Below, one piece after another: positions 8,909-17,561 of a stretch of DNA of 64,000 nucleotides. Positions within the stretch are counted from its first letter, which is position 1. The number at the start of each line of letters is the position of its first letter. The notes under the pieces were generated by a model that was not told where the DNA came from, did no database searches, and worked only from the letters and a program-made list of their open reading frames with translations. Made by a program: the position numbers and the translations under genes. The DNA comes from Paenimyroides ummariense (lineage in GTDB: Bacteria > Bacteroidota > Bacteroidia > Flavobacteriales > Flavobacteriaceae), in assembly GCF_900115115.1 (NCBI RefSeq), contig NZ_FOVI01000006.1, forward strand, positions 1-64,000, written 5' to 3'.

Positions 8909-9448
8909 TTATCTGTTGGCAATAACTTCAATCGTCGTTTTGTTAAACGCAGGCAGATCTTTTGGTGTACGGCTGGTAATCAGGTTTCCGTCCACGACAA
9001 CTTCTTTGTCTTCCCATTGTGCACCGGCATTTTTCAAATCGGCTTCAATAGCTTCTACCGATGTCATTTTTTTGTTCCGAACCGTTTCTGCATTAATCAA
9101 CACTTGTGGTCCGTGGCAAATAGCGGCAACGGGTTTGTTTTCGTTAAAGAAAGCCTGTACAAATTGTATGGCATCTTTATTTGTACGCAATTTGTCCGGA
9201 TTAATTACTCCGCCCGGTATTACCAACGCATCAAATTCTGTTGGTTTTGCATTATTCAATTGCAGGTCCACATCGTAATCCTTCGTCCAATCATCACCCG
9301 ATTTTGCTTTTACTTTACCGTTTTTAGGCGATACAATCAGCACTTCGGCACCCGCTTCTTTCAGGGCAGCACGCGGACTTGTCAATTCAATTTCTTCAAA
9401 ACCGTCTTCGGTTAAAATGGCAATTTTTTTTCCTTTTAAATCATTCAT
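8909..9448 (-). CDS. DJ-1/PfpI family protein
   Basis: This 179-residue protein is the usual length for PfpI/YhbO-type members of the DJ-1 superfamily. The nucleophile elbow AICHGPQ has Cys111 followed by His112, and the conserved acidic residue in the N-terminal region (EDGFEEIEL, residues 15-22) is present. Members are described as cysteine peptidases, glyoxalase III or protein/nucleotide deglycases; the sequence does not decide between these. I place the start at ATG 9448 (MNDLKGKKIAIL), because residues upstream of it (MLTCSFILKIKA) do not belong to the family. The gene is monocistronic, convergent with the HTH pair and divergent from the DNA-repair pair. Confidence 0.85.
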   Translation of the reverse strand: MNDLKGKKIAILTEDGFEEIELTSPRAALKEAGAEVLIVSPKNGKVKAKSGDDWTKDYDVDLQLNNAKPTEFDALVIPGGVINPDKLRTNKDAIQFVQAFFNENKPVAAICHGPQVLINAETVRNKKMTSVEAIEADLKNAGAQWEDKEVVVDGNLITSRTPKDLPAFNKTTIEVIANR

Positions 9449-9551
9449 AGCTTTAATTTTTAAAATGAAACTACAAGTTAGCAATAATTAGCCAGTTAAA
9501 AAACAGGCTTTTGATCATTAAAATACATCTTATCAAAAACTTAACAGTTCC

Positions 9552-9578
9552 ATGTCGTTTTTAACATTGCAACGACAT
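9552..9578. promoter_or_regulatory. Candidate operator, inverted repeat
   Basis: An 8-bp perfect inverted repeat (ATGTCGTT at 9552-9559, AACGACAT at 9571-9578) with an 11-base spacer lies 22 bases upstream of the TAnnTTTG element at 9600, over the expected -33 region of the radical SAM operon. A regulator site is inferred; the regulator is unknown. Confidence 0.45.
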
Positions 9579-9599
9579 TTCTAAAAAGTAGTAAATAAG

Positions 9600-9607
9600 T
9601 ACCTTTG
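9600..9607 (+). promoter_or_regulatory. -7 promoter element (TACCTTTG)
   Basis: This matches the Bacteroidetes -7 consensus TAnnTTTG and lies 14 bases before ATG 9622, which would give a very short leader. No TTG sits at the standard -33 spacing. Confidence 0.5.
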
Positions 9608-9621
9608 ATAAGATCATAAGA

Positions 9622-10887
9622 ATGAATGTTTTGGAACGAATTGAAGAGAAATTAATGATTCTTGCCGATGCCGCAAAGTACGATGTAAGTTGCAGTTCAA
9701 GCGGAAGCAAGCGAAAAAATACCGGTGGAATTGGTGATGCGTCTTCTTCCGGAATTTGCCATACCTATACCGAAGACGGCAGGTGTGTGTCGCTGCTTAA
9801 AATTCTGCTCACAAATCACTGCATCTACGATTGTGCTTTTTGTGTAAGCCGCAAAAGTAACGATGTTAAACGGGCAGCTTTTACGGTGGAAGAAGTGGTT
9901 GATTTAACCATGAACTTTTACCGCAGAAATTATATTGAAGGCTTGTTTTTAAGCTCGGGTATTTTTAAAAATGCCGATTTTACCATGGAACGCCTGTTAC
10001 GAATTGTTAAAAAACTTCGGTTAGAAGAGCGTTACAATGGTTACATTCACCTAAAAACCATTCCCGGTGCCAGTGAAGAACTGATACAGGAAGCCGGTTT
10101 ATATGTTGACCGTATGAGCATTAATCTCGAAATGCCAACCGAAGCCGGTTTGAAGCTCGTGGCTCCCGAAAAAGATCATGATTCGGTTCGTAAACCCTTA
10201 CAGTTTGTAAATACTAAAATACAGACGTTTCAAAACGAAAAAAAATTAATCAAACATACTCCGACATTTGTTCCAGCCGGACAAAGTACGCAAATGGTTA
10301 TTGGTGCAACGCCCGAAAACGATTGGGAAATTATGAGTGTTGCCGATGAATTTTATAAGAAATACCAGCTTAAACGTGTTTATTATAGTGGATACATTCC
10401 GATTAATAACGACAATACCGCATTACCGCAGATTGGTTCGCGACCGCCATTGATTCGTGAAAACCGACTATATCAAACCGATTGGCTGTTGCGATTTTAT
10501 AATTTTTCTTTGAATGAAATTTTAAATCCGGCATTTACGCAGTTAGATTTGGATATCGATCCTAAATTGGGTTGGGCATTACGAAATTTGCATTTGTTTC
10601 CGGTTGATATTAATACAGCCGATTATCAAACCATTATTCGTGTTCCGGGAATTGGCAGAGGTTCTGCAATGAAAATTGTTTCAGCCCGAAAATATGGAAG
10701 TTTACGCGAATACCAGCTTAAAAAAATGGGAATTGCCTATAACCGCGCCAAACATTTTATTACTTGTGCCGATACGGTTGCGCCTTTGGGTTTTAAATAC
10801 GCGCCGCAATTGAAAAACATTATTTTACAAACGGGAAACAGCAAATACAAGCAAGAAATTGCCGAAAACCAATTAAAATTGTTTTAG
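9622..10887 (+). CDS. Putative DNA modification/repair radical SAM protein
   Basis: This 421-residue protein has the radical SAM cluster motif CX3CX2C at Cys67, Cys71 and Cys74 (CIYDCAFC), preceded by extra conserved cysteines at 24, 46 and 55. Near residues 340-375 a helix-hairpin-helix-like segment (VPGIGRGSAMKIVSARKYG) suggests non-specific DNA contact. This matches the TIGR03916 family, which is named putative DNA modification/repair radical SAM protein and is nearly always paired with a DUF4130 protein, as here: the next gene begins immediately after the stop codon. The chemistry and substrate are unknown; a lesion reversal or base-modification reaction is inferred. Start ATG 9622 fits the family N terminus. 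Confidence 0.85.
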   Translation: MNVLERIEEKLMILADAAKYDVSCSSSGSKRKNTGGIGDASSSGICHTYTEDGRCVSLLKILLTNHCIYDCAFCVSRKSNDVKRAAFTVEEVVDLTMNFYRRNYIEGLFLSSGIFKNADFTMERLLRIVKKLRLEERYNGYIHLKTIPGASEELIQEAGLYVDRMSINLEMPTEAGLKLVAPEKDHDSVRKPLQFVNTKIQTFQNEKKLIKHTPTFVPAGQSTQMVIGATPENDWEIMSVADEFYKKYQLKRVYYSGYIPINNDNTALPQIGSRPPLIRENRLYQTDWLLRFYNFSLNEILNPAFTQLDLDIDPKLGWALRNLHLFPVDINTADYQTIIRVPGIGRGSAMKIVSARKYGSLREYQLKKMGIAYNRAKHFITCADTVAPLGFKYAPQLKNIILQTGNSKYKQEIAENQLKLF

Positions 10888-11652
10888 ATGAATTATGTAT
10901 TCGATGGCAGTTATCAGGGATTTTTGTGTTGCGTTTTCGAATGTTTCGAAATGAAGGAATGGCATGCCGTACCTGTTGCCGAAGGTTTGTTTCAACCGGA
11001 TATATTCCTGTCTGAACGAACTATTTTTACCGATGTTGATAAGGCACAGCGTATTCAAAAAGGATTAAAAAGCAAGTTCGGAAAATCGATCGCTGGTGAT
11101 ATTTACAGAGCATTTTTGTCTGAAGATCCTGTCGCATGGCAAGCTGCGTATTACATTATGGTTGAATTGTTCAAAGGAAATACCGATGTATTGGAAAATT
11201 TTGGCGATATGCAGGTACTTTACTTCCATCAAACCTTAAAAAAAGTGAGCAGGGAACGCCACCGCATGAAGGCGTTTATTCGTTTCAGCAAAAGTAACGA
11301 CGGATTATACTATGCAATCATTGAACCCGATTTTAATGTACTGCCTTTGATATTGTCATTCTTTAGAAACCGGTATGCCGATATGCCCTGGATTATTTAC
11401 GATATAAAACGCAAATATGGATTTTATTATGACACCGTTGCTGTATCGGAAATTGAAATTGATACCACCGAACAGAAAAATTTGCAAAGCAGTAGTTTAA
11501 CAATTGCTTTAGACGAACGCGACGGACTTTTTAAGCGTTTGTGGAAACAGTATTTCAAAAGTACCAACATAGAAGCCCGTAGAAACATAAAACTGCATGT
11601 ACAGCATGTTCCTAAACGATATTGGAAGTATTTGGTTGAGAAGCAGAGATAA
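10888..11652 (+). CDS. DUF4130 (TIGR03915-type) putative DNA repair protein
   Basis: This 254-residue protein opens with the diagnostic YVFDGSYQGFLCCVFE (residues 3-18) and closes with the conserved basic C-terminal block LHVQHVPKRYWKYLVE (about 236-251). A central RERHRMKAFIRF motif (about 122-133) is also typical. The family co-occurs with the preceding radical SAM protein and, in other bacteria, with UdgX-type uracil-DNA binding proteins, so a joint DNA-lesion function is likely but unproven. The start codon directly abuts the upstream stop codon, so the two are almost surely translated from one mRNA. Confidence 0.8.
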   Translation: MNYVFDGSYQGFLCCVFECFEMKEWHAVPVAEGLFQPDIFLSERTIFTDVDKAQRIQKGLKSKFGKSIAGDIYRAFLSEDPVAWQAAYYIMVELFKGNTDVLENFGDMQVLYFHQTLKKVSRERHRMKAFIRFSKSNDGLYYAIIEPDFNVLPLILSFFRNRYADMPWIIYDIKRKYGFYYDTVAVSEIEIDTTEQKNLQSSSLTIALDERDGLFKRLWKQYFKSTNIEARRNIKLHVQHVPKRYWKYLVEKQR

Positions 11653-11764
11653 GAAATCTCTATGAATTTTAATAAAAACGTAATATTTGGTATCGATTTT
11701 TCGCTTTTCGTCAGTTGCTAAAGATTATAAAGAAAGAAGACGTATTTTTTTGATAAAAAAAATA

Positions 11765-11772
11765 TATATTTG
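11765..11772 (+). promoter_or_regulatory. -7 promoter element (TATATTTG) within a direct repeat
   Basis: This TAnnTTTG match lies 26 bases before the permease ATG. It is part of a 16-base segment at 11765-11780 that recurs with 14 of 16 identities at 11692-11707, a possible regulator-binding pair. Confidence 0.5.
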
Positions 11773-11798
11773 GTATTGATAGAAAACAAATCGAACGT

Positions 11799-13262
11799 AT
11801 GTCGAATATTTGGATAAAAAAGCCTTTAAGTGCCTACGAGGCAGATATTAAGAAAAGCGGATTAAAAAAAATATTAGGTAAGTGGAGCTTAACTGCTATT
11901 GGTGTTGGTGCCATTATTGGTGGCGGAATCTTTGTGCTTACCGGTACGGGAGCGTATTATAACGCGGGACCTGCATTGGCATTGTCTTTCGTGATTGCCG
12001 GTATTGCCTGTATATTTGCGGCGTTGTGTTACGCCGAATTTGCTTCGATACTTCCTGTAGAAGGATCTGCTTATGCCTATGCTTATGGAACCGTAGGTGA
12101 GATTTTCGCATGGGGATTGGGCTGGTGCTTGATATTGGAATACGCCATGGCAAGTATGGCGGTTTCCGTGAGCTGGTCCGGTTATTTTACTAAATTTTTA
12201 AAGATGTTCGGTATTCACTTGCCCGATTATCTTACATCCGATCCCGTAAGTTACACAGGCGAAGGTTTTGCAATGAACCTACCTGCATTCATCATAGTAC
12301 TTTTAGTAACGGCTTTATTGGTAAAAGGAACTAAAGAAGCTGCAAAAACCAACAATTTTATCGTTATTTTAAAAACATCGGCAGTAGTTTTCGTAGTTAT
12401 TGTAGGTGCGTTTTATGTAGTTCCAGAAAACTGGATTCCTTTTATTCCAGAACAAACAATGATTAAACAAACAAGCGGCGAAATGGCTCCGGCTTATGGT
12501 TTTCAAGGAATTATTTCAGGGGCAGCAGCAATTTTCTTTGCTTATATTGGTTTCGATGCTGTTTCTACACAGGCAGGTGAGGCGATCAATCCTAAAAAAG
12601 ATGTTCCGTTTGCTATTATTACTTCTTTATTGATCTGTACTGCCTTATATATTATGGTTTCGTTGGTGTTAACAGGAATGATGCATTATTCTGATTTTGA
12701 TCCGTTAGGGAAATATCCTGAAGCGATAAAAGCACCAGTGGCTTATGCGTTTGAAATTGCCGGCAAACATTGGGCAAGTAATATTGTAACCATTGCCGCT
12801 ACGGTTGGATTAATTTCGGTTGTTATGGTAATGATGATGGGACAGTCACGTATTTTCATCGGAATGTCTAAAGATGGATTAATCCCGAAGTTTTTCGGCG
12901 AATTGCATCCAACAACAAAAACTCCGTATAAAGGAATCATTTTATTAGGATTGATAGTAGCTACCGTTTCTGCTTTAACACCTATATCAACCTTGGCGCA
13001 CATGACCAGTTTTGGTACTTTGTTTGCCTTTACAATGGTTTGTATTGCCGTTTGGATTATGCGTAAAAGACAACCAAATATTGAACGACCGTTTAAAGTA
13101 CCTGCATATAAACTAATAGTTATTTTAGGAGTTATAATTAATATAGGACTTATACTAACCTTAGATAAACTGGCATTACTATTATCAGGTTTCTGGCTTG
13201 TTCTGGGAATAATCGTTTATTTTGCTTACAGTAAAAGGAATAGTAAATTGAATAATCCGTAA
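11799..13262 (+). CDS. APC-superfamily amino acid permease
   Basis: This 487-residue integral membrane protein has about 12 predicted helices. The unwound TM1 signature GVGAIIGGGIFVLTGTGA (residues 36-53) is the substrate-binding loop of the APC superfamily. TM6 carries the second discontinuous segment (FFAYIGFDAVSTQAGEAINPKKDVP). It most resembles the cationic amino acid transporter branch (YhdG/CAT), but substrate cannot be read from the sequence. The gene is single, with its own promoter-like element and a 20-bp-stem terminator overlapping its stop codon. Start ATG 11799 gives the usual short cytoplasmic N terminus. Confidence 0.85.
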   Translation: MSNIWIKKPLSAYEADIKKSGLKKILGKWSLTAIGVGAIIGGGIFVLTGTGAYYNAGPALALSFVIAGIACIFAALCYAEFASILPVEGSAYAYAYGTVGEIFAWGLGWCLILEYAMASMAVSVSWSGYFTKFLKMFGIHLPDYLTSDPVSYTGEGFAMNLPAFIIVLLVTALLVKGTKEAAKTNNFIVILKTSAVVFVVIVGAFYVVPENWIPFIPEQTMIKQTSGEMAPAYGFQGIISGAAAIFFAYIGFDAVSTQAGEAINPKKDVPFAIITSLLICTALYIMVSLVLTGMMHYSDFDPLGKYPEAIKAPVAYAFEIAGKHWASNIVTIAATVGLISVVMVMMMGQSRIFIGMSKDGLIPKFFGELHPTTKTPYKGIILLGLIVATVSALTPISTLAHMTSFGTLFAFTMVCIAVWIMRKRQPNIERPFKVPAYKLIVILGVIINIGLILTLDKLALLLSGFWLVLGIIVYFAYSKRNSKLNNP

Positions 13263-13301
13263 AACTAAAAAATCAGCTTTTAAAGCTGATTTTTTAGTTT
13301 T
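13261..13301. terminator. Bidirectional terminator overlapping both stop codons
   Basis: A 20-bp perfect stem (13261-13280 with 13282-13301, core AATCAGCTTT/AAAGCTGATT) with A/T flanks ends both the rightward permease gene and the leftward lipoprotein gene. The last two bases of the permease stop codon (13260-13262) and all of the lipoprotein stop codon (13294-13296) lie inside the stem. Confidence 0.9.
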
Positions 13302-13686
13302 TAGTACCTGTCCAAGTTCCATTAAAATTCTGAACTTTATTATTCCAAGTTCCAGATCCGGTTTTATCTGTTAATGTTCCCGTCATGGTACCAACTGCTG
13401 TAGATCCGCTAAAAAATTCAGCGTTTATTGTTCCGTTTTCTGAAACCTCACCCGTTAAATTAAACGTGTTACTTCCAGATACAAGAGTACCTTCTGCATT
13501 ACCAGCATTATCAAAAGTGGCAGTCCATGTACCTTCACCATCTCCCGAATAGGTACCTGTCCAAGTTCCTTTAAATTTTTCTAATTTATTTTCTGGGTGA
13601 ACGTGATTGTCATCGCTAGAATCACAAGAAATTGTTCCAAATGCCAATGCGCTAAAAATGCAGATCGTTAAAAAATGTTTTTTCAT
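13294..13686 (-). CDS. Small lipoprotein with WxGTYSG repeat fold
   Basis: This 130-residue protein has a lipoprotein signal with lipobox FGTISC, lipidated Cys21. The residues after Cys (DSSDDN) are acidic and resemble the S-D-D lipoprotein export signal of flavobacteria, so it is probably surface-exposed. The mature part is a small beta-rich domain beginning FKGTWTGTYSG and closing FNGTWTGTKN, like an up-and-down barrel. It is a clear paralogue of the lipoprotein at 48388-48801. No ligand or function is known. It is convergent with the permease through a shared terminator. Confidence 0.75.
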   Translation of the reverse strand: MKKHFLTICIFSALAFGTISCDSSDDNHVHPENKLEKFKGTWTGTYSGDGEGTWTATFDNAGNAEGTLVSGSNTFNLTGEVSENGTINAEFFSGSTAVGTMTGTLTDKTGSGTWNNKVQNFNGTWTGTKN

Positions 13687-13786
13687 AGTAAAATGTTTAT
13701 TTAAAGTATAGACGTAAATGTAAACAAAAAGGTTGTAAACGATTGATTTTTTTTTTCTGATGAAGATCTATTCAGAAAATAAATAC

Positions 13787-14458
13787 CTATTGAAACTGAT
13801 GTTCTTTTATGGTTTTAGGGATTTTAATTTCGCTTTTAATGAATGATTTAGACATAATTACCAACCCAAAAATCACTAAAAGCACACAACTTATCTTTTT
13901 TACCTTTAAAATGTTTTTAGGGGTAAGTTTACTTTGTAATTGTTTGGCTAAAAGCATTTTAAAAATATCGGTCAGTAAATAAGCTCCAATCACAAATGCA
14001 AAGAAATTGATCATTCTGCCGTGATTCATTTCTAACTGCGGACCAATGGTAATAATAATGGTCAGCCAAAATCCTAAAACACCCACATTGATAAAGTTCA
14101 ATAAAAATCCTTTGGCAAATAGTGAAAAGTAGTTGTTTTTGTACGAAGTAGCTTCGATATGAATTTCGGCTTTCTTCAATTTTTGAAGCCGTACAAACGA
14201 AATGATTCCGTAAGTTATCATAATCATTCCGCCGAAAAGAAAAAGTGCGGGATCGTCTTTAATACTATTTATCAGCTGAAAACTACTAAAATAAGCAATT
14301 AAAATAAAACAGATATCGGCAATAATAACACCGGCGTCAAAAGTCAATGCGGCTTTAAATCCTTTGGTAATGCTGGTTTCTATCAATATAAAAAAGACAG
14401 GCCCAATCATGAAACTGAGAAAAAAACCAAGTAATATTCCTGTTACAAATAAATCCAT
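13787..14458 (-). CDS. LysE/RhtB-family exporter
   Basis: This 223-residue membrane protein has about six helices. The N-terminal GILLGFFLSFMIGPVFFILIE (about residues 7-27) is the family signature, with the GP motif in the first helix and a following TSITKGFKAAL loop. Members export amino acids or small metabolites; the substrate here is unknown. I choose ATG 14458 (MDLFVTGILLG) because the 7-codon extension upstream would run into the leader hairpin. The leader carries a promoter-like TAAATTTG and then a hairpin with a U-run ending only 12 bases before the start, which is unusual. Confidence 0.8.
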   Translation of the reverse strand: MDLFVTGILLGFFLSFMIGPVFFILIETSITKGFKAALTFDAGVIIADICFILIAYFSSFQLINSIKDDPALFLFGGMIMITYGIISFVRLQKLKKAEIHIEATSYKNNYFSLFAKGFLLNFINVGVLGFWLTIIITIGPQLEMNHGRMINFFAFVIGAYLLTDIFKMLLAKQLQSKLTPKNILKVKKISCVLLVIFGLVIMSKSFIKSEIKIPKTIKEHQFQ

Positions 14459-14470
14459 ACAGTATAAAAA

Positions 14471-14494
14471 AAATGCCAACTGTAATTGGCATTT
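14471..14494 (-). terminator. Terminator or attenuator hairpin in the lysE leader
   Basis: A 9-bp perfect stem (14471-14479 with 14486-14494, core ATGCCAA/TTGGCAT) is followed on the minus strand by U-rich sequence. It lies downstream of the DUF2807 stop codon but also between the element at 14511-14518 and the lysE start, so it either ends the upstream operon or attenuates lysE. Confidence 0.7.
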
Positions 14495-14510
14495 TAATTT
14501 AATGTTACCA

Positions 14511-14518
14511 CAAATTTA
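14511..14518 (-). promoter_or_regulatory. -7 promoter element (TAAATTTG) for lysE
   Basis: Read on the minus strand this matches TAnnTTTG and would start transcription near 14504, about 46 bases before the lysE ATG and upstream of the hairpin. Confidence 0.4.
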
Positions 14519-14526
14519 CGATAAAA

Positions 14527-15210
14527 TTATTTAATATATTCTATTGCACCGCCCAAGGTGATTTTTTCTTTAACATCTTTAGGCTTTCCATGAATTTTAA
14601 TGCTTCCGCCGGCTAACACTTGTGCTTCCAGATAATCGGTTGCGGTTGCCTTAATAACACTACCCGAATTCACTTTAATAATATTACGCAGAGTGGTTAG
14701 TTCGTTTGCAGTAATTTGCCCGCCCGATGAAGCCGAAAGCTTAACCGATTTTGAAGCCGATCCGTTTAAATGCAGCTTTGCACCAGTGTTGGCATTGGCT
14801 GTTAACGTTTCTGTTTTCAGGTTCAATTTAATGGTAGAGCCCAAATTGGCGTTTAATTCTATTTTGTTTTGATCTATAACGGCATCGCTAAAAATATACG
14901 AACCGCCTTGCGCATCGATTTCTTTTAAATTATTGAAATGAACCTGAATGGTAACCGAATATTCACTTTCTGAAACCAGTTCTTTCAACGTGTTTTTTAA
15001 TACCAACCGACCGTTTTTATTGATGATATTCACCGCATCTGCCTGACTTTCCTTTACAACGATCTTGTTTTCGGTTGATGGAATAAGTTCTATTTTAATG
15101 CGGTTGCTTGCTTTTAACGATGTAAAATCACCCACGTTTTTATCAACCTGAGCATTTGCTATTGATTGCAATCCTATGAAAAGGGCTGCTGTAAAAAAAT
15201 GCTTTTTCAT
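14527..15210 (-). CDS. DUF2807 (head GIN domain) secreted protein
   Basis: This 227-residue protein has a signal peptide (MKKHFFTAALFIGLQSIANAQ, about 21 residues). The rest is a repetitive beta-helix-like domain with recurrent small-residue turns (AQGGSYIFSDA, ASSGGQITANEL, LAGGSIKIHGKP) that identify DUF2807, also called the putative autotransporter adhesin head GIN domain. It probably lies in the periplasm or at the outer membrane. Its ATG overlaps the rnr stop codon by one base (TAATG), so it is translationally coupled to RNase R. The exact function is unknown. Confidence 0.8.
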   Translation of the reverse strand: MKKHFFTAALFIGLQSIANAQVDKNVGDFTSLKASNRIKIELIPSTENKIVVKESQADAVNIINKNGRLVLKNTLKELVSESEYSVTIQVHFNNLKEIDAQGGSYIFSDAVIDQNKIELNANLGSTIKLNLKTETLTANANTGAKLHLNGSASKSVKLSASSGGQITANELTTLRNIIKVNSGSVIKATATDYLEAQVLAGGSIKIHGKPKDVKEKITLGGAIEYIK

Positions 15211-17393
15211 TATTCATTTACTTTTTTAATAAACGTAAAATCTAACTGTTTTTTAACCAAATCGGCATTTTTAACCTTCACGATAATTTCATCGCCCAAC
15301 TGCAACAAATTTTTGGTAACCTCACCCACTAAAGCGTATTGTTTTTCGTCGAACGTGTAATAATCGTCTTTAATTTCGCGGATACGCACCATTCCTTCAC
15401 ATTTATTTTCAACAATTTCCACGTAAATTCCCCATTCGGTAACGCCTGAAATTACACCTAAAAACTCTTCATCTTTATGATCTTGCATAAACTTAACCTG
15501 CATGTATTTTATGCTGTCGCGTTCTGCATTTGCCGCCAAATTTTCCATTTGTGAACAATGCACACATTTTTGTTCGTACACCTCTTCATCTGCCGATTTT
15601 GCTCCGTCTAAATAACTTTGCAGTAATCGGTGCGCCATAACATCAGGGTATCGACGAATAGGCGAGGTAAAGTGCGAATAATAATCAAACGCTAAACCAT
15701 AATGCCCAATATTTTCAGTAGAATACGCGGCTTTGCTCATACTGCGAATTGCCAATGTATCAACCAAATTCTGTTCTTTTTTACCCTGAACATCAGTCAA
15801 CAATTGATTTAGCGATTGAGAAATGGTGTTTTTCGATTTAAAATTCAATCCGTAACCAAATTTTGAAATAACCGATTGCAGATTGAATAATTTATCCTGA
15901 TCTGGTTCATCGTGTACGCGGTAAATAAAGGTTTTTTTCTGTTTGCCGATAAATTCTGAAACCTTACGGTTTGCCAGCAACATAAATTCTTCAATTAAAT
16001 GATTGGCATCTTTTGAAACCTTGAAATAAACGCCCGTTGGTTCGTCGTTTTCATCTAAATGGAATTTCACTTCAACCTTATCAAACGAAATTGCTCCGGC
16101 AGCCATACGTTTTGCACGCATTTTTTTAGCAAGATCATCCATTGTTAAAATAGCATCAACAATAGGTTTTTCTATGGTTTGATCTTGGTTGGTTAACGAT
16201 ATTTCGGCAGGAATTTTATTTCCTTTGGTTTCAATAATAACCTGCGCTTCTTCGTAAGCAAAACGCTTGTCTGAATAAATTACGGTTCTACCAAACCACG
16301 AATTCACGATTTCGGCTTTTTTGTTCAGTTCGAAAACCGCAGAGAACGTATATTTTTCTTCATTTGGTCGTAACGAACATGCAAAATTCGATAATACTTC
16401 AGGAAGCATTGGCACTACACGATCAACCAAATAAATTGATGTTGCGCGGTTGTAAGCTTCTTCGTCTAAAACGGTTCCTTCCTGTAAATAATGCGAAACA
16501 TCGGCAATATGGATACCAATTTCGTAATTTCCATTTTCTAAAACCTGGAAAGATAAGGCGTCATCAAAATCTTTTGCATCGCGCGGATCAATCGTAAACG
16601 TCAATACATCACGCATATCTCTGCGGTTTGCAATTTCTTCTTCGGTGATCGATGTATCTAATTTCTGCGCAAATGCTTCAACTTCCACAGGAAAATCGGT
16701 CGGTAAACCGTATTCTGCCAAAATAGCGTGCATTTCGGTATTGTGTTCGCCCGGTTTTCCTAAAACCTTAATAACTTCGCCGTATGGATTATTTGCTTTT
16801 TCGGGCCAATCGGTCATTTTAACCAAAACCACATCGCCGTTTTCAGCATCGCCAAATTTTTCCTTCGGAATAAACAAATCCACATACATTTTAGGGTTTG
16901 CCGTAACAACGAAAGCAAATGTGCCGTTGATTTGAATTACACCGACAAATTCTTCGCGTTTGCGCTCTAAAATTTCAATAACTTCGGCTTCGGGCTTTTT
17001 ACCTTTGCGTTTGTTGTACACGTAAGCTTTCACTTTATCGCCGTGTAATGCCTTGTTTAAATTGTTGGTTGGAATAAACGGATCTTCTTCAAACTCAGGA
17101 CTAACAAAATAAGCTGCTTTGCGGGCAGTCATGTCAATTGTTCCTTCAAAATAGCTTGATTGTTCCAAAATGCGGAACTTTCCGCGATCTACTTCTTCTA
17201 TCTTTTGGGCAGAAACCAAGTATTTTAATTCTTTAATAATTTCGTTTCGTCCTTTGGTATCAGTAACTTCTAAAACAGCGGCTATTTGTTTGTAGTTAAA
17301 AACTTTAGAGCTGTTTTGTGATAGTAATTTTAAAATTTTTCCGGAATAATCTTTGCCCGGTTTTTTATTGAATCTTCTAATTTTCTTTGTCAT
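15210..17393 (-). CDS. rnr: Ribonuclease R
   Basis: This 727-residue RNase II/R-family 3'-5' exoribonuclease degrades structured RNA. In order it has an N-terminal winged-helix segment (residues 15-75), two cold-shock/OB domains (about 80-230), the RNB catalytic domain with the metal-binding signature IDPRDAKDFDDAL at 268-280 (Asp269, Asp272, Asp277, Asp278), and a C-terminal S1 domain (about 640-725, FLGVISGVTEWGIYVEIVENKCEGM). The winged helix and full length favour RNase R over RNase II. It lies upstream of, and is coupled to, the DUF2807 gene. Confidence 0.95.
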   Translation of the reverse strand: MTKKIRRFNKKPGKDYSGKILKLLSQNSSKVFNYKQIAAVLEVTDTKGRNEIIKELKYLVSAQKIEEVDRGKFRILEQSSYFEGTIDMTARKAAYFVSPEFEEDPFIPTNNLNKALHGDKVKAYVYNKRKGKKPEAEVIEILERKREEFVGVIQINGTFAFVVTANPKMYVDLFIPKEKFGDAENGDVVLVKMTDWPEKANNPYGEVIKVLGKPGEHNTEMHAILAEYGLPTDFPVEVEAFAQKLDTSITEEEIANRRDMRDVLTFTIDPRDAKDFDDALSFQVLENGNYEIGIHIADVSHYLQEGTVLDEEAYNRATSIYLVDRVVPMLPEVLSNFACSLRPNEEKYTFSAVFELNKKAEIVNSWFGRTVIYSDKRFAYEEAQVIIETKGNKIPAEISLTNQDQTIEKPIVDAILTMDDLAKKMRAKRMAAGAISFDKVEVKFHLDENDEPTGVYFKVSKDANHLIEEFMLLANRKVSEFIGKQKKTFIYRVHDEPDQDKLFNLQSVISKFGYGLNFKSKNTISQSLNQLLTDVQGKKEQNLVDTLAIRSMSKAAYSTENIGHYGLAFDYYSHFTSPIRRYPDVMAHRLLQSYLDGAKSADEEVYEQKCVHCSQMENLAANAERDSIKYMQVKFMQDHKDEEFLGVISGVTEWGIYVEIVENKCEGMVRIREIKDDYYTFDEKQYALVGEVTKNLLQLGDEIIVKVKNADLVKKQLDFTFIKKVNE

Positions 17394-17530
17394 ATATAAA
17401 TTGTTTAAGCATATAGCCCAAATACTTATTAAAGATAAGAAAATATTAAAGTGTAAATGTAAATTTTGTCTTAATTATTGTTTGATGTTCTTTTGACTGA
17501 ATTTTTAATAATCCAATAATTCAAAATAAT

Positions 17531-17538
17531 TACCTTTG
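17531..17538 (+). promoter_or_regulatory. -7 promoter element (TACCTTTG) for rpiB
   Basis: This TAnnTTTG match sits 23 bases upstream of ATG 17562, implying a leader of about 15-20 bases. Confidence 0.55.
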
Positions 17539-17561
17539 TACAAACAATACAACTAAACGAT

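Noticed and set aside
15166..17393. Several rightward frames opposite rnr
   Set aside because: The RNase R frame is complete with all motifs; the opposite frames have no family features.
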